Counted from the stretch's first letter, positions 16,201 to 24,248 are shown. The stretch is 33,118 bases of DNA from an uncultured Bacteroidales bacterium (GCA_946625485.1 CAMOTB010000013.1:1-33118), one strand, 5' to 3'. Notes: generated by a model not told the origin, from the sequence alone. Program-made: numbers and translations.

Positions 16201-16353
16201 TTCTGCCACCGCCTGGCCATGCAGGCCCTCCGCCTGTCCGCCACGGTACAGAACGCCTGTGTCTTTGCGCCGTACTGGCATTTCTGGGATCCCGAACTGG
16301 GCTCATCTCCCGCCCCCCGCACTTTCACGTTCGGAATCAACGTAACCCTTTAA
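13222..16353 (+). CDS. susC: SusC-like TonB-dependent outer-membrane glycan transporter
   Basis: A 1043-residue SusC homologue that imports oligosaccharides across the outer membrane with its SusD partner. I start at the ATG at 13222, which gives a signal peptide (MKAFRFYALVTVFLTAAAMN, VMAQ). The frame is open to 13111, but that part is 5' leader containing the promoter. A carboxypeptidase-like domain follows (VKGKVVDKNGEPVVGAAVYL to about residue 105), then a TonB box region (DDVVVIGYG), a plug domain (GLNVGVTNTAKGEGSLTIRG, PLIVLDGVIYEG, ILKDASSAAVYGAKSANGVI) and a 22-stranded barrel ending TFTFGINVTL. The susD start is 12 bases after the stop. Symbols susC and susD are used as family names; the substrate is not that of the starch system. 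Confidence 0.95.
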   Translation: MKAFRFYALVTVFLTAAAMNVMAQNLVKGKVVDKNGEPVVGAAVYLVENPTKGAVTDLDGNWSLDVAPGSTLHFSSIGFLDKDVKPGNQAVIDVVMEEDVNQLDDVVVIGYGTARKRDMTGAVSNIKAEKIAETAPRTVSDILRANAAGLNVGVTNTAKGEGSLTIRGNQSLKASNSPLIVLDGVIYEGSISDINPMDIESVDILKDASSAAVYGAKSANGVIAITTKRGKTGKPVVTLDARWAVAQAANVPAVLTPEQFLVWRQDYNEGRFGEAYLKKYPQMFVNPTQLTGGLSQLDWFNYDQKTPATSVTEKQLITQWLSRLNLKTVEIDNYFAGKTTNWQDLVFHNALQQDYTVGVSAGSDRVQQYYSINYADRDGFIVGDGYKNIRVRANIQTKITDFLSVGVNAQFASRDESPVMCDWTQSRRCTPYSLNLLDDPTAESLYQYQPNGLDPHNPLYDRKFTDKRSLYQSLNANLFAKLQLPFGIEYEMDFIPYLQWHEYYLHMSSEHRSYEGKGGESTRSFSKEYNWQVDNILRWKRIFADKHHVEVTLLANAEKGQTWYSGMKASGYAPNDFLGYHAVGFATVPTISSDDTYQTGDALMARLFYSFKDTYMLTASIRRDGFSAFGQENPHAVFPAFALGWVFTHEKFMAGAQDWFNYGKLRVSWGQNGNRAIGRYDALSTMSSGLLPFATPGGSLYSTTMMTVSSMANRNLRWERTASLNFGLDFSLFGDVLSGSAEYYRANTYDLLVPRKLPDLTGFTTVTANLGQVFNHGFELTLNAKVLDRNDWKWNLTGILSMNRRKIVHLYGDMEDVLDEDGNVIGQKESDDPTSGSYGWFIGQDPSRIRAYERIGVWQLGEEEKAAKYGCQPGDFKYKDQNDDNMMTDKDKIFQGYTSPRARISLLSNLSWKGFTLSASLYSLLGQYGSFQEAANNYYIPDVTSDYYMPRWTATNPINDYARIGSKNIGTNFVNKSFVRLDNVTLSYNVPASFCHRLAMQALRLSATVQNACVFAPYWHFWDPELGSSPAPRTFTFGINVTL

Positions 16354-16365
16354 TTTGTTGCGATT

Positions 16366-18243
16366 ATGAAAAACAATACGATTTTCAGAGCCGGAGCGGT
16401 CATCCTTTTCATGCTGTCCCTCTGTGGATGCAGGGATGAATGGCTGGAGCCTAAACCGCTCTCATTCTATACGCCGGAAAACACCTTCGTGGATGCCGCC
16501 GGTTTCGAAGCTGCCCTTTTCCGCTGCCGGGATATCATCAATAACGAATTCAACGGGGATGGCTTCCCTGCGCTGACCGAGATGATCCTGTCGGACTTCT
16601 GTGTCGAAGGAACGACCGACAAGGCCGGCCCCCAGATGGATCTGGACGTCACCCTTCTGCCCGACACCAACAGTGGCAAGCTGAACAGCATGAACATCAC
16701 CCGTACCGGCTGGTATTGGACACAAGGCTACGCGGCTATCTCTGCCGCCAATACGGTCATTTTCCGCATCGACAAAGCTCAGTTCTCTTCCGAAGCGGAG
16801 CGCAACCGCATCCTGGGAGAGGCCTATTTCTATCGCGCCTACTATTACTACAAACTGGTCCATCAGTACGGAGACGTGCCGTGGATCGACAAGGAAGTCG
16901 CCGAGCCCAAGACGGATTTCTATTCCTACGACCGTTGGGACATCCTGGCCCAACTGAAAAAAGACCTGGAGTTCGCCTATGCCAACGTTCCGGACGATGC
17001 AGACCGCGGCCAGGTGACCCAAAGCGCCTGCGGAACCTTGTTGATGAAGATCGATATCTGCCTGGGAGAATACGACAAGGCGATCCAGATCGGCGAGGCG
17101 ATCGTGGCCAAGCACCCTTTGATGACCAAACGCTTTGCATCGGTACCTTCTGGTTACGACGGGCCGCGTCGTGCGAACCTGATGTTTGACCTCCACAGCG
17201 TGGAAGGCAAGCTGGATGCAAGCAATACGGAAGGCTTGTTCTATCTGGTCAACTATCCCAACGTGCCGGGATCCGTCCGGTCCCAACTCTGCCGCAACAC
17301 TATGCCCCGTGTCGTGGGCGTCACGACCCCGGACGGAAAGACCGGTGTCGTATTTACCGACGACGTCGAGAAGCAGTATGAGATCAACCGCACCTACGGC
17401 CGTGGTATCGGACGCGCCCGTGCCACCAACTATATCCAGTGGACCATTTGGACCGACAAGGAAAAGAACGACATCCGCGGGCAGTATAACCGTGATAGTT
17501 GGAAGAGTCCGGACGAGTTGTACTACAACGATCCTAAGTTGAAGGCGGCGGGTAACCCTTACTATGGAACCCATCTGGTGAAAAACCCGGCCATGTCTCC
17601 GGAAGATTCCATCCGCTTCTGGTTCCAGTGGCCCGAGTACAAACTGTATGTACCGGATCCCCTGTCCGTGTCCAACTGGGGCGGCGAGACTCCGATGTAT
17701 ATCTACCGTTCCGCCGAAGTCTACCTGCTGATGGGTGAAGCCTGCTATTGGAAGGGTGATGCCGCCAATGCGGCCAAGTACCTGAATGTCGTACGAGAGC
17801 GTTCGGGTGCCGATCCGCTCACGGCCTCCGACATCAACATCGGCGCCATTCTGGATGAACGTTGCCGCGAACTCTGTTACGAGGAGAACCGCCATGTCGA
17901 ACTCGTCCGCGTCGCTTATACGTTCGCCAAGACCGGAAAGCAGTGTGAATACTTCGGCCGCACGTACAAACTGGATAACTTCTCTGGCCCGGGCGGCACC
18001 GGTTCCAATGTCAAGCAGGAAGGTATCAACTTCTACTATGACTGGGTGATGGCTAAGAATAATTTCTACAACAAGGGCGTCAAGCACCGCTGGGCTGAGT
18101 ATAAGATGAGTGTCCATCATGTGCTCTGGCCTGTTCCGACCAACGCGCTCCTCGCCAACAAGCAGGGCCGGATCAACCAGAACATCGGCTATCCCGGAGC
18201 GGAAAACAACCTGCCTCCAAAGCATATCGGAGTTGAAGAATAA
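16366..18243 (+). CDS. susD: SusD-like outer-membrane glycan-binding lipoprotein
   Basis: A 625-residue SusD/RagB-family lipoprotein, the surface lid of the SusC transporter. The leader ends in a lipobox (LCGC, lipidated at Cys22). SusD features include the N-terminal LEPKPLSFYTPENTF, the TPR-like helices (ILGEAYFYRAYYYYKLVHQY, VPWIDKE, a helix pair near residues 195-245) and a C-terminal AEVYLLMGEACYWKGDAANA with the VRERSGADPL and LDERCRELCYEENRHVELVR blocks. These are standard for the family. At 625 residues it is longer than the usual 500-580. It is co-transcribed with susC (12-base gap) and with the CE15-like esterase (11-base gap). Ligand identity cannot be read from sequence. Confidence 0.95.
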   Translation: MKNNTIFRAGAVILFMLSLCGCRDEWLEPKPLSFYTPENTFVDAAGFEAALFRCRDIINNEFNGDGFPALTEMILSDFCVEGTTDKAGPQMDLDVTLLPDTNSGKLNSMNITRTGWYWTQGYAAISAANTVIFRIDKAQFSSEAERNRILGEAYFYRAYYYYKLVHQYGDVPWIDKEVAEPKTDFYSYDRWDILAQLKKDLEFAYANVPDDADRGQVTQSACGTLLMKIDICLGEYDKAIQIGEAIVAKHPLMTKRFASVPSGYDGPRRANLMFDLHSVEGKLDASNTEGLFYLVNYPNVPGSVRSQLCRNTMPRVVGVTTPDGKTGVVFTDDVEKQYEINRTYGRGIGRARATNYIQWTIWTDKEKNDIRGQYNRDSWKSPDELYYNDPKLKAAGNPYYGTHLVKNPAMSPEDSIRFWFQWPEYKLYVPDPLSVSNWGGETPMYIYRSAEVYLLMGEACYWKGDAANAAKYLNVVRERSGADPLTASDINIGAILDERCRELCYEENRHVELVRVAYTFAKTGKQCEYFGRTYKLDNFSGPGGTGSNVKQEGINFYYDWVMAKNNFYNKGVKHRWAEYKMSVHHVLWPVPTNALLANKQGRINQNIGYPGAENNLPPKHIGVEE

Positions 18244-18254
18244 CCCCTATATAC

Positions 18255-19538
18255 ATGAATCGTTTTACCTTTTTAGTTTTGATCCTTCTTGCCTGTAACC
18301 TTTACGGGCAAGAAGGTATCAATTATGATGAGACGCAAGTCCCCTCCTTTGTCCTTCCGGACATGATGGTCTGCAACGACGGGACTCCGGTCCGGGATGT
18401 GAAGACCTGGGAGAAGAAGCGCCGTCCCGAACTCCTGGAGTATTTCTTCTCCCAGGAGTATGGACGCACCCGCTACGACAAGATCGGCGTCCGCTACGAG
18501 GATGTCTCCACGAATCCGGACTTCCTCGGCGGGAAAGCGACCTGCAAGCAGGTGCGCTTCATCTTCTCCAACGGAGAGAAGGAGCATGAGGCTATCGCCA
18601 TGCTGGTGATCCCCAACCACAGGAAAGGGAAGGTTCCGGTCTTTGTCGCGTACAATTTCAAGGGAAACCCCAGCACGACGCTCGACACGACCATCCTATA
18701 TTCCCCGGCCTTCCCGTTGGTCAAGAAACCCGACCATCCGGATTGGAAGCGAGGCTGCCAGATGAACCGCTGGCCCTGGGAAAGGATCATCGACCGCGGC
18801 TATGCCGTCATCACCATGTGCTACCATGACATCTATCCCGATGGCAGGGGACAGAAAATGATCGACAACAGCATCATTTCCCTGTTCCCGGATTATCAGC
18901 AACGGGAAATCCTGTCCGACTCCTGGGGAGCCATCGGTGCCTGGGCTTGGGGCTCGAGCCGCCTGGTCGATTACCTGGAGACCCAGCGCTGGGTCGACAA
19001 GAAAAAGATCGCCATCATGGGCCATTCCCGGCAGGGCAAGGCCGCGCTCTGGGCCGGGGCCCAGGACAAACGCTTCAAGGTGGTGATTTCCAACGATTCC
19101 GGTTGTTCCGGGGCCGCCCTGGCCAAACGGGTCTACGGTGAAAACGTCGAACGGATCACGAAGACGCTCGAATGGTGGTTCTGTCCGGCCTACAAACTAT
19201 ATGCGAACAACGAGGCGGCCATGCCTTTCGACCAGCACGAGCTCATCGCCCTGATGGCGCCGCGCCATGTCTATGTCGCCAGTGCGCAGGAAGACAACTG
19301 GTCGGACCAGAAAGGAGAATTCCTGGCCACCGCCTATGCCGCGCCTGCCTTTGAACTGTATGGGATGAAGGGCCTCGGGACCTTCGAACAACCCGGCATT
19401 CATCAGCCGATCATGACCGATGTGGGTTATCATATCCGCGCCGGAAAGCATGACGTGACCGACTATGACTGGGACCGCTTCATGGATTTCTGCGACCTCC
19501 ATTTCAAGTACGGGACCCGTTCGTATCCAAGAAGATAA
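18255..19538 (+). CDS. CE15-like glucuronoyl esterase, exported
   Basis: A 427-residue alpha/beta hydrolase with a signal peptide (MNRFTFLVLILLACNLYGQ). The nucleophile elbow is GHSRQGK with Ser258, matching the GxSRxGK signature of CE15. It is followed by the SNDSGCSGAAL block and a C-terminal histidine region (VGYHIRAGKHD). The core WPWERIIDRGYAVITMCYHD and DSWGAIGAWAWG also fit CE15. Family members cleave esters between (4-O-methyl)glucuronic acid of xylan and lignin alcohols. The alternative is another carbohydrate esterase of the same fold. It is the third gene of the susC operon, so the operon probably targets a plant glucuronoxylan-type polymer or a fragment of one. No terminator follows its stop. 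Confidence 0.8.
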   Translation: MNRFTFLVLILLACNLYGQEGINYDETQVPSFVLPDMMVCNDGTPVRDVKTWEKKRRPELLEYFFSQEYGRTRYDKIGVRYEDVSTNPDFLGGKATCKQVRFIFSNGEKEHEAIAMLVIPNHRKGKVPVFVAYNFKGNPSTTLDTTILYSPAFPLVKKPDHPDWKRGCQMNRWPWERIIDRGYAVITMCYHDIYPDGRGQKMIDNSIISLFPDYQQREILSDSWGAIGAWAWGSSRLVDYLETQRWVDKKKIAIMGHSRQGKAALWAGAQDKRFKVVISNDSGCSGAALAKRVYGENVERITKTLEWWFCPAYKLYANNEAAMPFDQHELIALMAPRHVYVASAQEDNWSDQKGEFLATAYAAPAFELYGMKGLGTFEQPGIHQPIMTDVGYHIRAGKHDVTDYDWDRFMDFCDLHFKYGTRSYPRR

Positions 19539-19585
19539 ACATCATCCTCGTCCTCTTCCTGATTGGGGCCGTCCTGCTCTCCTAA
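19526..19585 (+). other. Signal-peptide-like reading-frame stub at the locus edge
   Basis: Overlapping the last codons of the esterase gene in another frame, bases 19526-19585 read [19 protein letters not shown] and then a stop. This is a basic start plus a hydrophobic core, as in a Sec leader. No ATG or GTG start is visible and nothing follows the stop in frame. It may be the leftover 5' end of a deleted fourth operon gene, or chance. The stop overlaps that of the converging DUF2130 gene. Confidence 0.25.
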
Positions 19586-20826
19586 GCCTGCTCGTCCCGG
19601 CGGGCCTCGTCGAACTTGGCCTTCATCGTGGGGTTGCCGCGGGTGAGGCGCTTGATGGTGAGGTTGTCGGCCTTGTCGTTGGCCAGGCGCAGGTTGTTCT
19701 CGGAGCCGATGAGGGCATCCTTGATCTTCTGGAGATGGGCGATGGACTTGTCGATCTCGTCGATGGCCGTCTTGAACTTCTCGCTGGCGAGACGGTAGTT
19801 GCGCCCGAACGCATCCTTGAAATTTTCCAGCTGCTCTTCGAAGCGGGTCACGTCGATGCTCTGGCTGCGGGCAACCGCAAGCTGGCGCTTGTATTCCATT
19901 GATTTCTTGGATGCGTTCACCAGCAGGGTGATGATGGCTTTGAAGAACTGGGGCCGGATGACGTACATCTTGGGATAGCGGTGGGACACATCCACGATGC
20001 CGCCGTTGTACAGCTCGCTGTCGGGCTCCAGCAGGGAGACCAGCACGGCGTACTCACAGCCTTTGGCGTTGCGGTCGGCGTCGAGTTTCCGGAAGAAGTC
20101 CTCGTTGCGGTGCTTGCTGGCGGTCTCATCCATCTCGTTCTTCATCTCGAACATGATGGACACATATTCCATGTCATCCTCGTAGTCGCGGAAGATGAAG
20201 TCGCCCTTGCTGCCGCCCGAGGCGTCATTGTCCTTTTCGAAATAGGCGTGCGGGAGCAAGGAGCGCAGCTCGCTCTCAAAGACGGTGCTGCAGTGGGTCT
20301 CCAGACTCTCGCCGACCATCTTGGTCGACAGCCGGGTCTTGAAGTCCTTGAGGCGCTCTACCTCCTCTTCCGCGATGCGCAGGCGGGTGGCGGCTTCGGA
20401 CCGGACCATCTGCAGCCGGCCTTCGTATTCGGACTGCAGGCTTTTCTCGCGCAGGCTCGCTTCGGACGCGGCCAGCTTGGCCTGGGAACGGAGCTCAGCA
20501 ATCTGGGCGTCCTTGGCCTGCGAAGCATCCTTCGCCTGCTGGCGCTCCTGCAAGACTGCGATTTCCAGCGCCTGCGCATGCTGGTTGACGGCCGCCTTGA
20601 GCGCCGCGATCTCCTGGTCTTTCTTGAAAAGGTCATTCTGATGGGCCTTCTCTAAGGTGGCGGCACGCGCCTGTTCCTCGGCCTGATGCTGACGGTGCAG
20701 CTCCGCGATACGGCGGTTGACCTCGGCGTCAAACTCGGCGCCTTTGACCTGGTTGACGATGGAAGCGTAGTCTGCTTCATCCACGGAAAAGACATTTCCG
20801 CACTTGGGACATTTAAGTTCTCTCAT
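19582..20826 (-). CDS. DUF2130 protein: coiled coil plus nuclease-like domain
   Basis: A 414-residue cytoplasmic protein. A single CPKC knuckle (Cys6, Cys9) opens it, followed by a long, Ala/Gln/Glu/Lys-rich coiled coil (about 30-170). The C-terminal domain reads GDFIFR near 208-213 and EMK at 227-229. The order Asp209...Glu227-x-Lys229 looks like a PD-(D/E)xK nuclease core, as proposed for DUF2130. A second helical stretch (about 300-400) closes the protein. No cellular role is established. Its stop converges on the esterase operon, and it diverges from the LolA-fold gene. A candidate -7 box TATCTTTA lies on the minus strand at 20865-20858. Confidence 0.88.
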   Translation of the reverse strand: MRELKCPKCGNVFSVDEADYASIVNQVKGAEFDAEVNRRIAELHRQHQAEEQARAATLEKAHQNDLFKKDQEIAALKAAVNQHAQALEIAVLQERQQAKDASQAKDAQIAELRSQAKLAASEASLREKSLQSEYEGRLQMVRSEAATRLRIAEEEVERLKDFKTRLSTKMVGESLETHCSTVFESELRSLLPHAYFEKDNDASGGSKGDFIFRDYEDDMEYVSIMFEMKNEMDETASKHRNEDFFRKLDADRNAKGCEYAVLVSLLEPDSELYNGGIVDVSHRYPKMYVIRPQFFKAIITLLVNASKKSMEYKRQLAVARSQSIDVTRFEEQLENFKDAFGRNYRLASEKFKTAIDEIDKSIAHLQKIKDALIGSENNLRLANDKADNLTIKRLTRGNPTMKAKFDEARRDEQA

Positions 20827-20857
20827 ATAGTCAGGGTCTGTCCTTACTTTGTTTGGC

Positions 20858-20865
20858 TAAAGATA
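20858..20865 (-). promoter_or_regulatory. Candidate -7 box for the DUF2130 gene
   Basis: TATCTTTA on the minus strand is one mismatch from TAnnTTTG and lies 32 bases upstream of the start codon at 20826. No clear -33 box was found. Confidence 0.35.
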
Positions 20866-20911
20866 CTGATTTTATCGCTTCGGCGCAGAGGCTGAGGCAG
20901 AGAAATATTTG

Positions 20912-20919
20912 TATATTTG
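20912..20919 (+). promoter_or_regulatory. Candidate -7 box for the LolA-fold gene
   Basis: TATATTTG matches TAnnTTTG and lies 30 bases upstream of the ATG at 20950. The -33 region is not convincing. Confidence 0.45.
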
Positions 20920-20949
20920 TCGGAAACAACGCAACAAGCATCTCAGAAA

Positions 20950-21567
20950 ATGAAACGCATCCTTACCCTCCTCCTGTCTGTCCTGTGCGCAAGCTTTGCC
21001 CTGGCCCAGACTCCCGCTGAGATCCTGGCCAAGATGGATCAGGAAGTGAGTCTCCACGAAGCCGAGGGCGTCTCCATGGTTCTCGAATTCAAGGTCCCGA
21101 TCGTCGGCACGATCTCATCCCAGGTCTGGACCAAGGGAGAAAAGGCCCGGATGGAATTCAAGGCGGCCTCCGAGCAGATGGTCACCTGGATGGACGAGAC
21201 CACGCAGTGGACCTACAACTCCAGCAACGGGGAAGTCACGATCGAGAAACGGAAACCCTCTTCCGAGCCCGAAGGGGACCTGGGCATGTTCCAGGGGCTG
21301 GCCGAGGGGTATGATCTCTCGCTGACGAAGGAGACGGATCAGGCCTGGTACATCCACTGCAAGAAGTCCCGTACCAACAAGAGTAAGGACGATCCCAAGA
21401 CGATGGACCTGGTCATTGCCAAAGGGACCTACAGGCCCATCAGTCTCAGCGCCAAGCTCTCGGGCGTCACCCTGACGCTGCGCGAGATCGCCTTCGGCGT
21501 TTCTGACAAGCAGGTTACCTTCAATCCTGCTGACTATCCGGGCGTCAAGACTGTGGACAAGCGTTAG
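20950..21567 (+). CDS. LolA-like exported protein (lipoprotein-carrier fold)
   Basis: A 205-residue protein beginning with a Sec signal peptide (MKRILTLLLSVLCASFALAQ). The ATG at 20950 was chosen because the extension back to 20917 lies over the -7 box. The mature part starts TPAEILAKMDQEV, then alternates strands (MVLEFKVP, KARMEFKA, WTYNSSNGEVTIEK), and ends with TLREIAFGVSDKQVTFNPAD. The K-x-R-M-E-F and W-x-Y-N-x motifs resemble the LolA/LolB open-barrel family of periplasmic carriers. It is shorter on motif evidence than true LolA, and a general LolA-fold protein is the safer call. It is monocistronic, with a strong terminator 27 bases downstream. Confidence 0.75.
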   Translation: MKRILTLLLSVLCASFALAQTPAEILAKMDQEVSLHEAEGVSMVLEFKVPIVGTISSQVWTKGEKARMEFKAASEQMVTWMDETTQWTYNSSNGEVTIEKRKPSSEPEGDLGMFQGLAEGYDLSLTKETDQAWYIHCKKSRTNKSKDDPKTMDLVIAKGTYRPISLSAKLSGVTLTLREIAFGVSDKQVTFNPADYPGVKTVDKR

Positions 21568-21594
21568 CCATTGCTTTTGCATTTTGATATACTA

Positions 21595-21624
21595 AAGAGG
21601 CTGACAAAACCGTCAGCCTCTTTC
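21595..21624. terminator. Rho-independent bidirectional terminator
   Basis: AAAGAGGCTGAC (21595-21606), a 6-base loop AAAACC, and GTCAGCCTCTTT (21613-21624) form a perfect 12-base-pair stem. It lies between the converging LolA-like gene and the integrase gene and can serve both. Confidence 0.9.
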
Positions 21625-21637
21625 TGTGACAAGGTCG

Positions 21638-22561
21638 CTATTGCAGGACCCGGAAGACCTTGTCAATGCATTTCTTTTTCTGGTCCAGATTGGGGTGGAC
21701 ATAAAGGTTGAGGGTGGTGCCGATGTTGGCGTGGCCGAGCAGGACGCTGACGGTCTTGTAGTCGCATCCGCTCTCGATGCAGCGCGTCGCGAAACTGTGG
21801 CGCAGGCCATGGAACTTGATGTCCGGCATTCCCAGCCCGGCCATGAAGGTCTTGTAGTAGAGCCTGTAGGTCTTGGGCTCGACCGGCCGCTCCGCGTTGC
21901 TGAGCAGGAAAAAATCCGGATTCATCAAGCGCACCAGGGGCCGTATCATGCGGATCAGGTCCCGGGACATCGGGATCTCACGCAAGGCGTTCTGGGTCTT
22001 CGGCCGGCCCACGATCAGCCTGGAGTGTTTTCCCTCACTGTCAGGCAGATAGACCCGTTCGAGGGTCTTTCGTACCCGGATCACTTCGTTGTCCATGTCG
22101 AGGTCCTTCCACTGCAGGGCGCAGACCTCTCCGATGCGGAGCCCGGCGGACAGGCAGATGTAGATCCCCAGGTTGCGGCAGGTGAAATTGTCTTTGATGT
22201 AGGCGATGATCCTGCGATGGTCCTGCTTGTTGAGCACGGTCATGTGGGTCTGGGTCGTCTCCGAAGGGTAACGGATGTTCCAGTCCGGTACCGGCCAGCA
22301 GTCCATCTTGGCGCCGAAACGCACGATCATTTTCAGGATCAGGACCAGTTCGCGGACGCTTTTCATGCTGAGTCCCTCGTCGAGTTTCATCAGGACAAAC
22401 GCTTGTACGTCGTCTTCCGTGACGGATGTGGCCTCCCCAAAGACCGGGAGGATGTGCTTGTTGAGCAGAAGTACGTAGGTAGAGTAGCTGGCCGCTTTGA
22501 CAAATTGCTTTTTGTCTCTTTTCCAAAGTTCAGAGACTTCCCGGATGTTTTTACCAATCAT
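21638..22561 (-). CDS. Tyrosine recombinase (site-specific integrase)
   Basis: A complete 307-residue tyrosine recombinase. A SAM-like core-binding domain (about 8-85) precedes the catalytic domain. Catalytic residues are all visible: Arg142 (AGLRIGE), Lys188 (GRPKTQ), His251 and Arg254 (HGLRHSFATR), His277 (LLGHANIGTT) and Tyr287 (LYVH). Proteins of this kind integrate mobile elements or invert DNA switches. No relaxase, excisionase or cargo lies beside it. It sits alone between the LolA-like gene and the M49-like gene, isolated by terminators at both ends. I found no clear flanking inverted repeats for an invertible switch. It is unrelated in sequence position to the integrase remnant at base 1. 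Confidence 0.92.
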   Translation of the reverse strand: MIGKNIREVSELWKRDKKQFVKAASYSTYVLLLNKHILPVFGEATSVTEDDVQAFVLMKLDEGLSMKSVRELVLILKMIVRFGAKMDCWPVPDWNIRYPSETTQTHMTVLNKQDHRRIIAYIKDNFTCRNLGIYICLSAGLRIGEVCALQWKDLDMDNEVIRVRKTLERVYLPDSEGKHSRLIVGRPKTQNALREIPMSRDLIRMIRPLVRLMNPDFFLLSNAERPVEPKTYRLYYKTFMAGLGMPDIKFHGLRHSFATRCIESGCDYKTVSVLLGHANIGTTLNLYVHPNLDQKKKCIDKVFRVLQ

Positions 22562-22599
22562 AGTCTGATGTGTATTTTAGTGTTAGGAATATGAGAACG

Positions 22600-22630
22600 A
22601 AAAAGCCGCCCCTCTGCAGGAACGGCTTTT
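22600..22630 (-). terminator. Terminator downstream of the M49-like gene
   Basis: AAAAGCCG (22601-22608) pairs with CGGCTTTT (22623-22630), and an inner CCT/AGG pairing tightens the loop. On the minus strand the stem is followed by a run of T, as expected at the end of the M49-like gene, whose stop is at 22653. Confidence 0.8.
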
Positions 22631-22652
22631 CATGTAAATCCTGTTTAATGGG

Positions 22653-24248
22653 CTACCAGACGAACTGGAAGCGAACATCCACGGGGATGCGGGCGCGTTT
22701 CATCGCAGCGAAGTCCAGCAGCAGGGATTCGGAGGCTGTGCCGTAATTGCGGATCAGCGCACCGGCGGCTTCGCGGTCGCCGCTGCCCTGGATGGTCAGG
22801 ACCTTGGAGGCCAGTTCGGTGATGGCCTGCTCGGCGCGGTCGAAGTCCACCAGATAGTGGCCGGTGCGGTCGATGCTGAAAGCCTCTTTCTCCCGGAGGA
22901 AGTTGTAAATGATGATGTTGGCGCGTCCCAGGGCGGTGGCGTCGCCGAAGCGGGCGGAACGGATCGTCGAGATGACGAAGGTCGCCAGGGCGTCGTTGCG
23001 CCGCAGCATGGGATCGTTCTGTCCGGAGGCGATGGACTGGAGGTTGAGGAAGAGACCGAGGGCATTGTCCTTGATCTTCTCGATGGTCAGGGCCTCGTCG
23101 CCGAGCGCCTCTTCGACGGTACCCTTGCCGTTGACCGTCTCCTTGACGCCGATGCCGTGCGCGATCTCGCGCATCACGGTGTTCCAGAAGAAGGCCTTGC
23201 CGTTGAGGTTGGCGCTCTGGTCACGGGTGATCAGGAGGCGTCCGGCGGGCAGGATGATCTTGATGTACTTGGCGTGGATCACGTTGTTGAGGACGGCGGT
23301 ACGGGTGCCATGCTCCTCCTGGGCACGGAGGTCGTAGGGCCGGTTGATGGCGATCTTCTTGACACCGGCATTGGCTGCGCCGGCGCAGTAGATCATGTCG
23401 TAGGCATAGATCGTCGAGCCTTTGCCGGGCTCAAAGACCTTGTATTCCTCCGGGCAGGGGAGCTGGCTCTGGAAAGTCGGGATCATCGCGGCGAAGTTGT
23501 TGATCGTCGAGGTGAGCTCCAGGTCCTTGAGGAGGACATAGGACTCGTAGGAGGTCTTGACGCCGCGCAGGCGGTCATCTTCCGTCTCGGCCGGTCCCAT
23601 GATCAGGTCCATCTTGCTGTCCTGGACGGAGAGCCAGGTCGTGTCGCTCTTGAAATAGTCGTCCGTCTTGAGGGCTTCCATCTTGGCGAGGAGGTACTGG
23701 CGCACGCTGGGCTTGATCGTATAGTTGGCCGCCGCCATCAGGTATTGGTTGATCTTCTCGATGCGGGCCTTGTAGGCGTCGTGGTACCAGACCGTCTTCA
23801 GGGAGCCGTCCTCGCCCCGGCGGATCAGGGTATAGGGGCTGTTCTTGTCGGGATCTTCCCAGGCCAGGAACTCCTCCTCGCTCATATCGGCGGGGTAGAA
23901 GTTGGCGCCCAGCGGACGCTCCTGCTTCCAGCCGGGGACGAAGGTCTGTCCGTCGATGCGGCTCCAGGGGCCGTAATTGACGTCCGCGAACTCCCGCTGG
24001 ATGCGGGGGAGGCTGTTCAGCTGCGACTTGTCTCCGAAGTTCTGGTCCCAGTAGATGTTGTCCACCTCGCCCGATGCGAGCCGGAAATAGTTGAGCACCT
24101 CGCGGCCGTTGTCGGAGATCCCGCTGACAAAGGAGGATCCGATCTGGATGGGTGCAAACTCATCCAACTGTTCCTGCGTCCGGTCGCCCCGGGAGGAACA
24201 TCCGGCCGCCACGGCCAGACAAAGGATAGGAAGTAAAAATCTCTTCAT
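22653..24248 (-). CDS. M49-like (dipeptidyl peptidase III family) lipoprotein, metal motif degenerate
   Basis: A 531-residue lipoprotein (MKRFLLPILCLAVAAGC, lipidated at Cys17). I chose the ATG at 24248, since upstream sequence is intergenic. The body matches bacterial M49-like proteins (EEFLAWEDPDKNSPYTLIRR, SPYTLIRRGEDGSLKTVWYHD, GTVEEALGDEALTIEKIKDN). Related sequences have HExxHG and a downstream ExxKAD. Here the first motif is Arg360-Glu-Ile-Ala-His364-Gly, so the first zinc histidine is arginine (CGC, one transition from CAC). The second motif is EKIKDN. Catalysis is doubtful. The rest is intact, full length and free of stops. A possible promoter is TTG, 20 bases, GATATTTG (24282-24275 for the -7 box). 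It lies 82 bases downstream of the AspT-like gene on the same strand. Confidence 0.8.
   Translation of the reverse strand: MKRFLLPILCLAVAAGCSSRGDRTQEQLDEFAPIQIGSSFVSGISDNGREVLNYFRLASGEVDNIYWDQNFGDKSQLNSLPRIQREFADVNYGPWSRIDGQTFVPGWKQERPLGANFYPADMSEEEFLAWEDPDKNSPYTLIRRGEDGSLKTVWYHDAYKARIEKINQYLMAAANYTIKPSVRQYLLAKMEALKTDDYFKSDTTWLSVQDSKMDLIMGPAETEDDRLRGVKTSYESYVLLKDLELTSTINNFAAMIPTFQSQLPCPEEYKVFEPGKGSTIYAYDMIYCAGAANAGVKKIAINRPYDLRAQEEHGTRTAVLNNVIHAKYIKIILPAGRLLITRDQSANLNGKAFFWNTVMREIAHGIGVKETVNGKGTVEEALGDEALTIEKIKDNALGLFLNLQSIASGQNDPMLRRNDALATFVISTIRSARFGDATALGRANIIIYNFLREKEAFSIDRTGHYLVDFDRAEQAITELASKVLTIQGSGDREAAGALIRNYGTASESLLLDFAAMKRARIPVDVRFQFVW

Noticed and set aside
22562..22650. Invertible promoter next to the integrase.
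   Set aside because: The only inverted repeat is the terminator stem; no pair of separated inverted repeats flanking a promoter was found.
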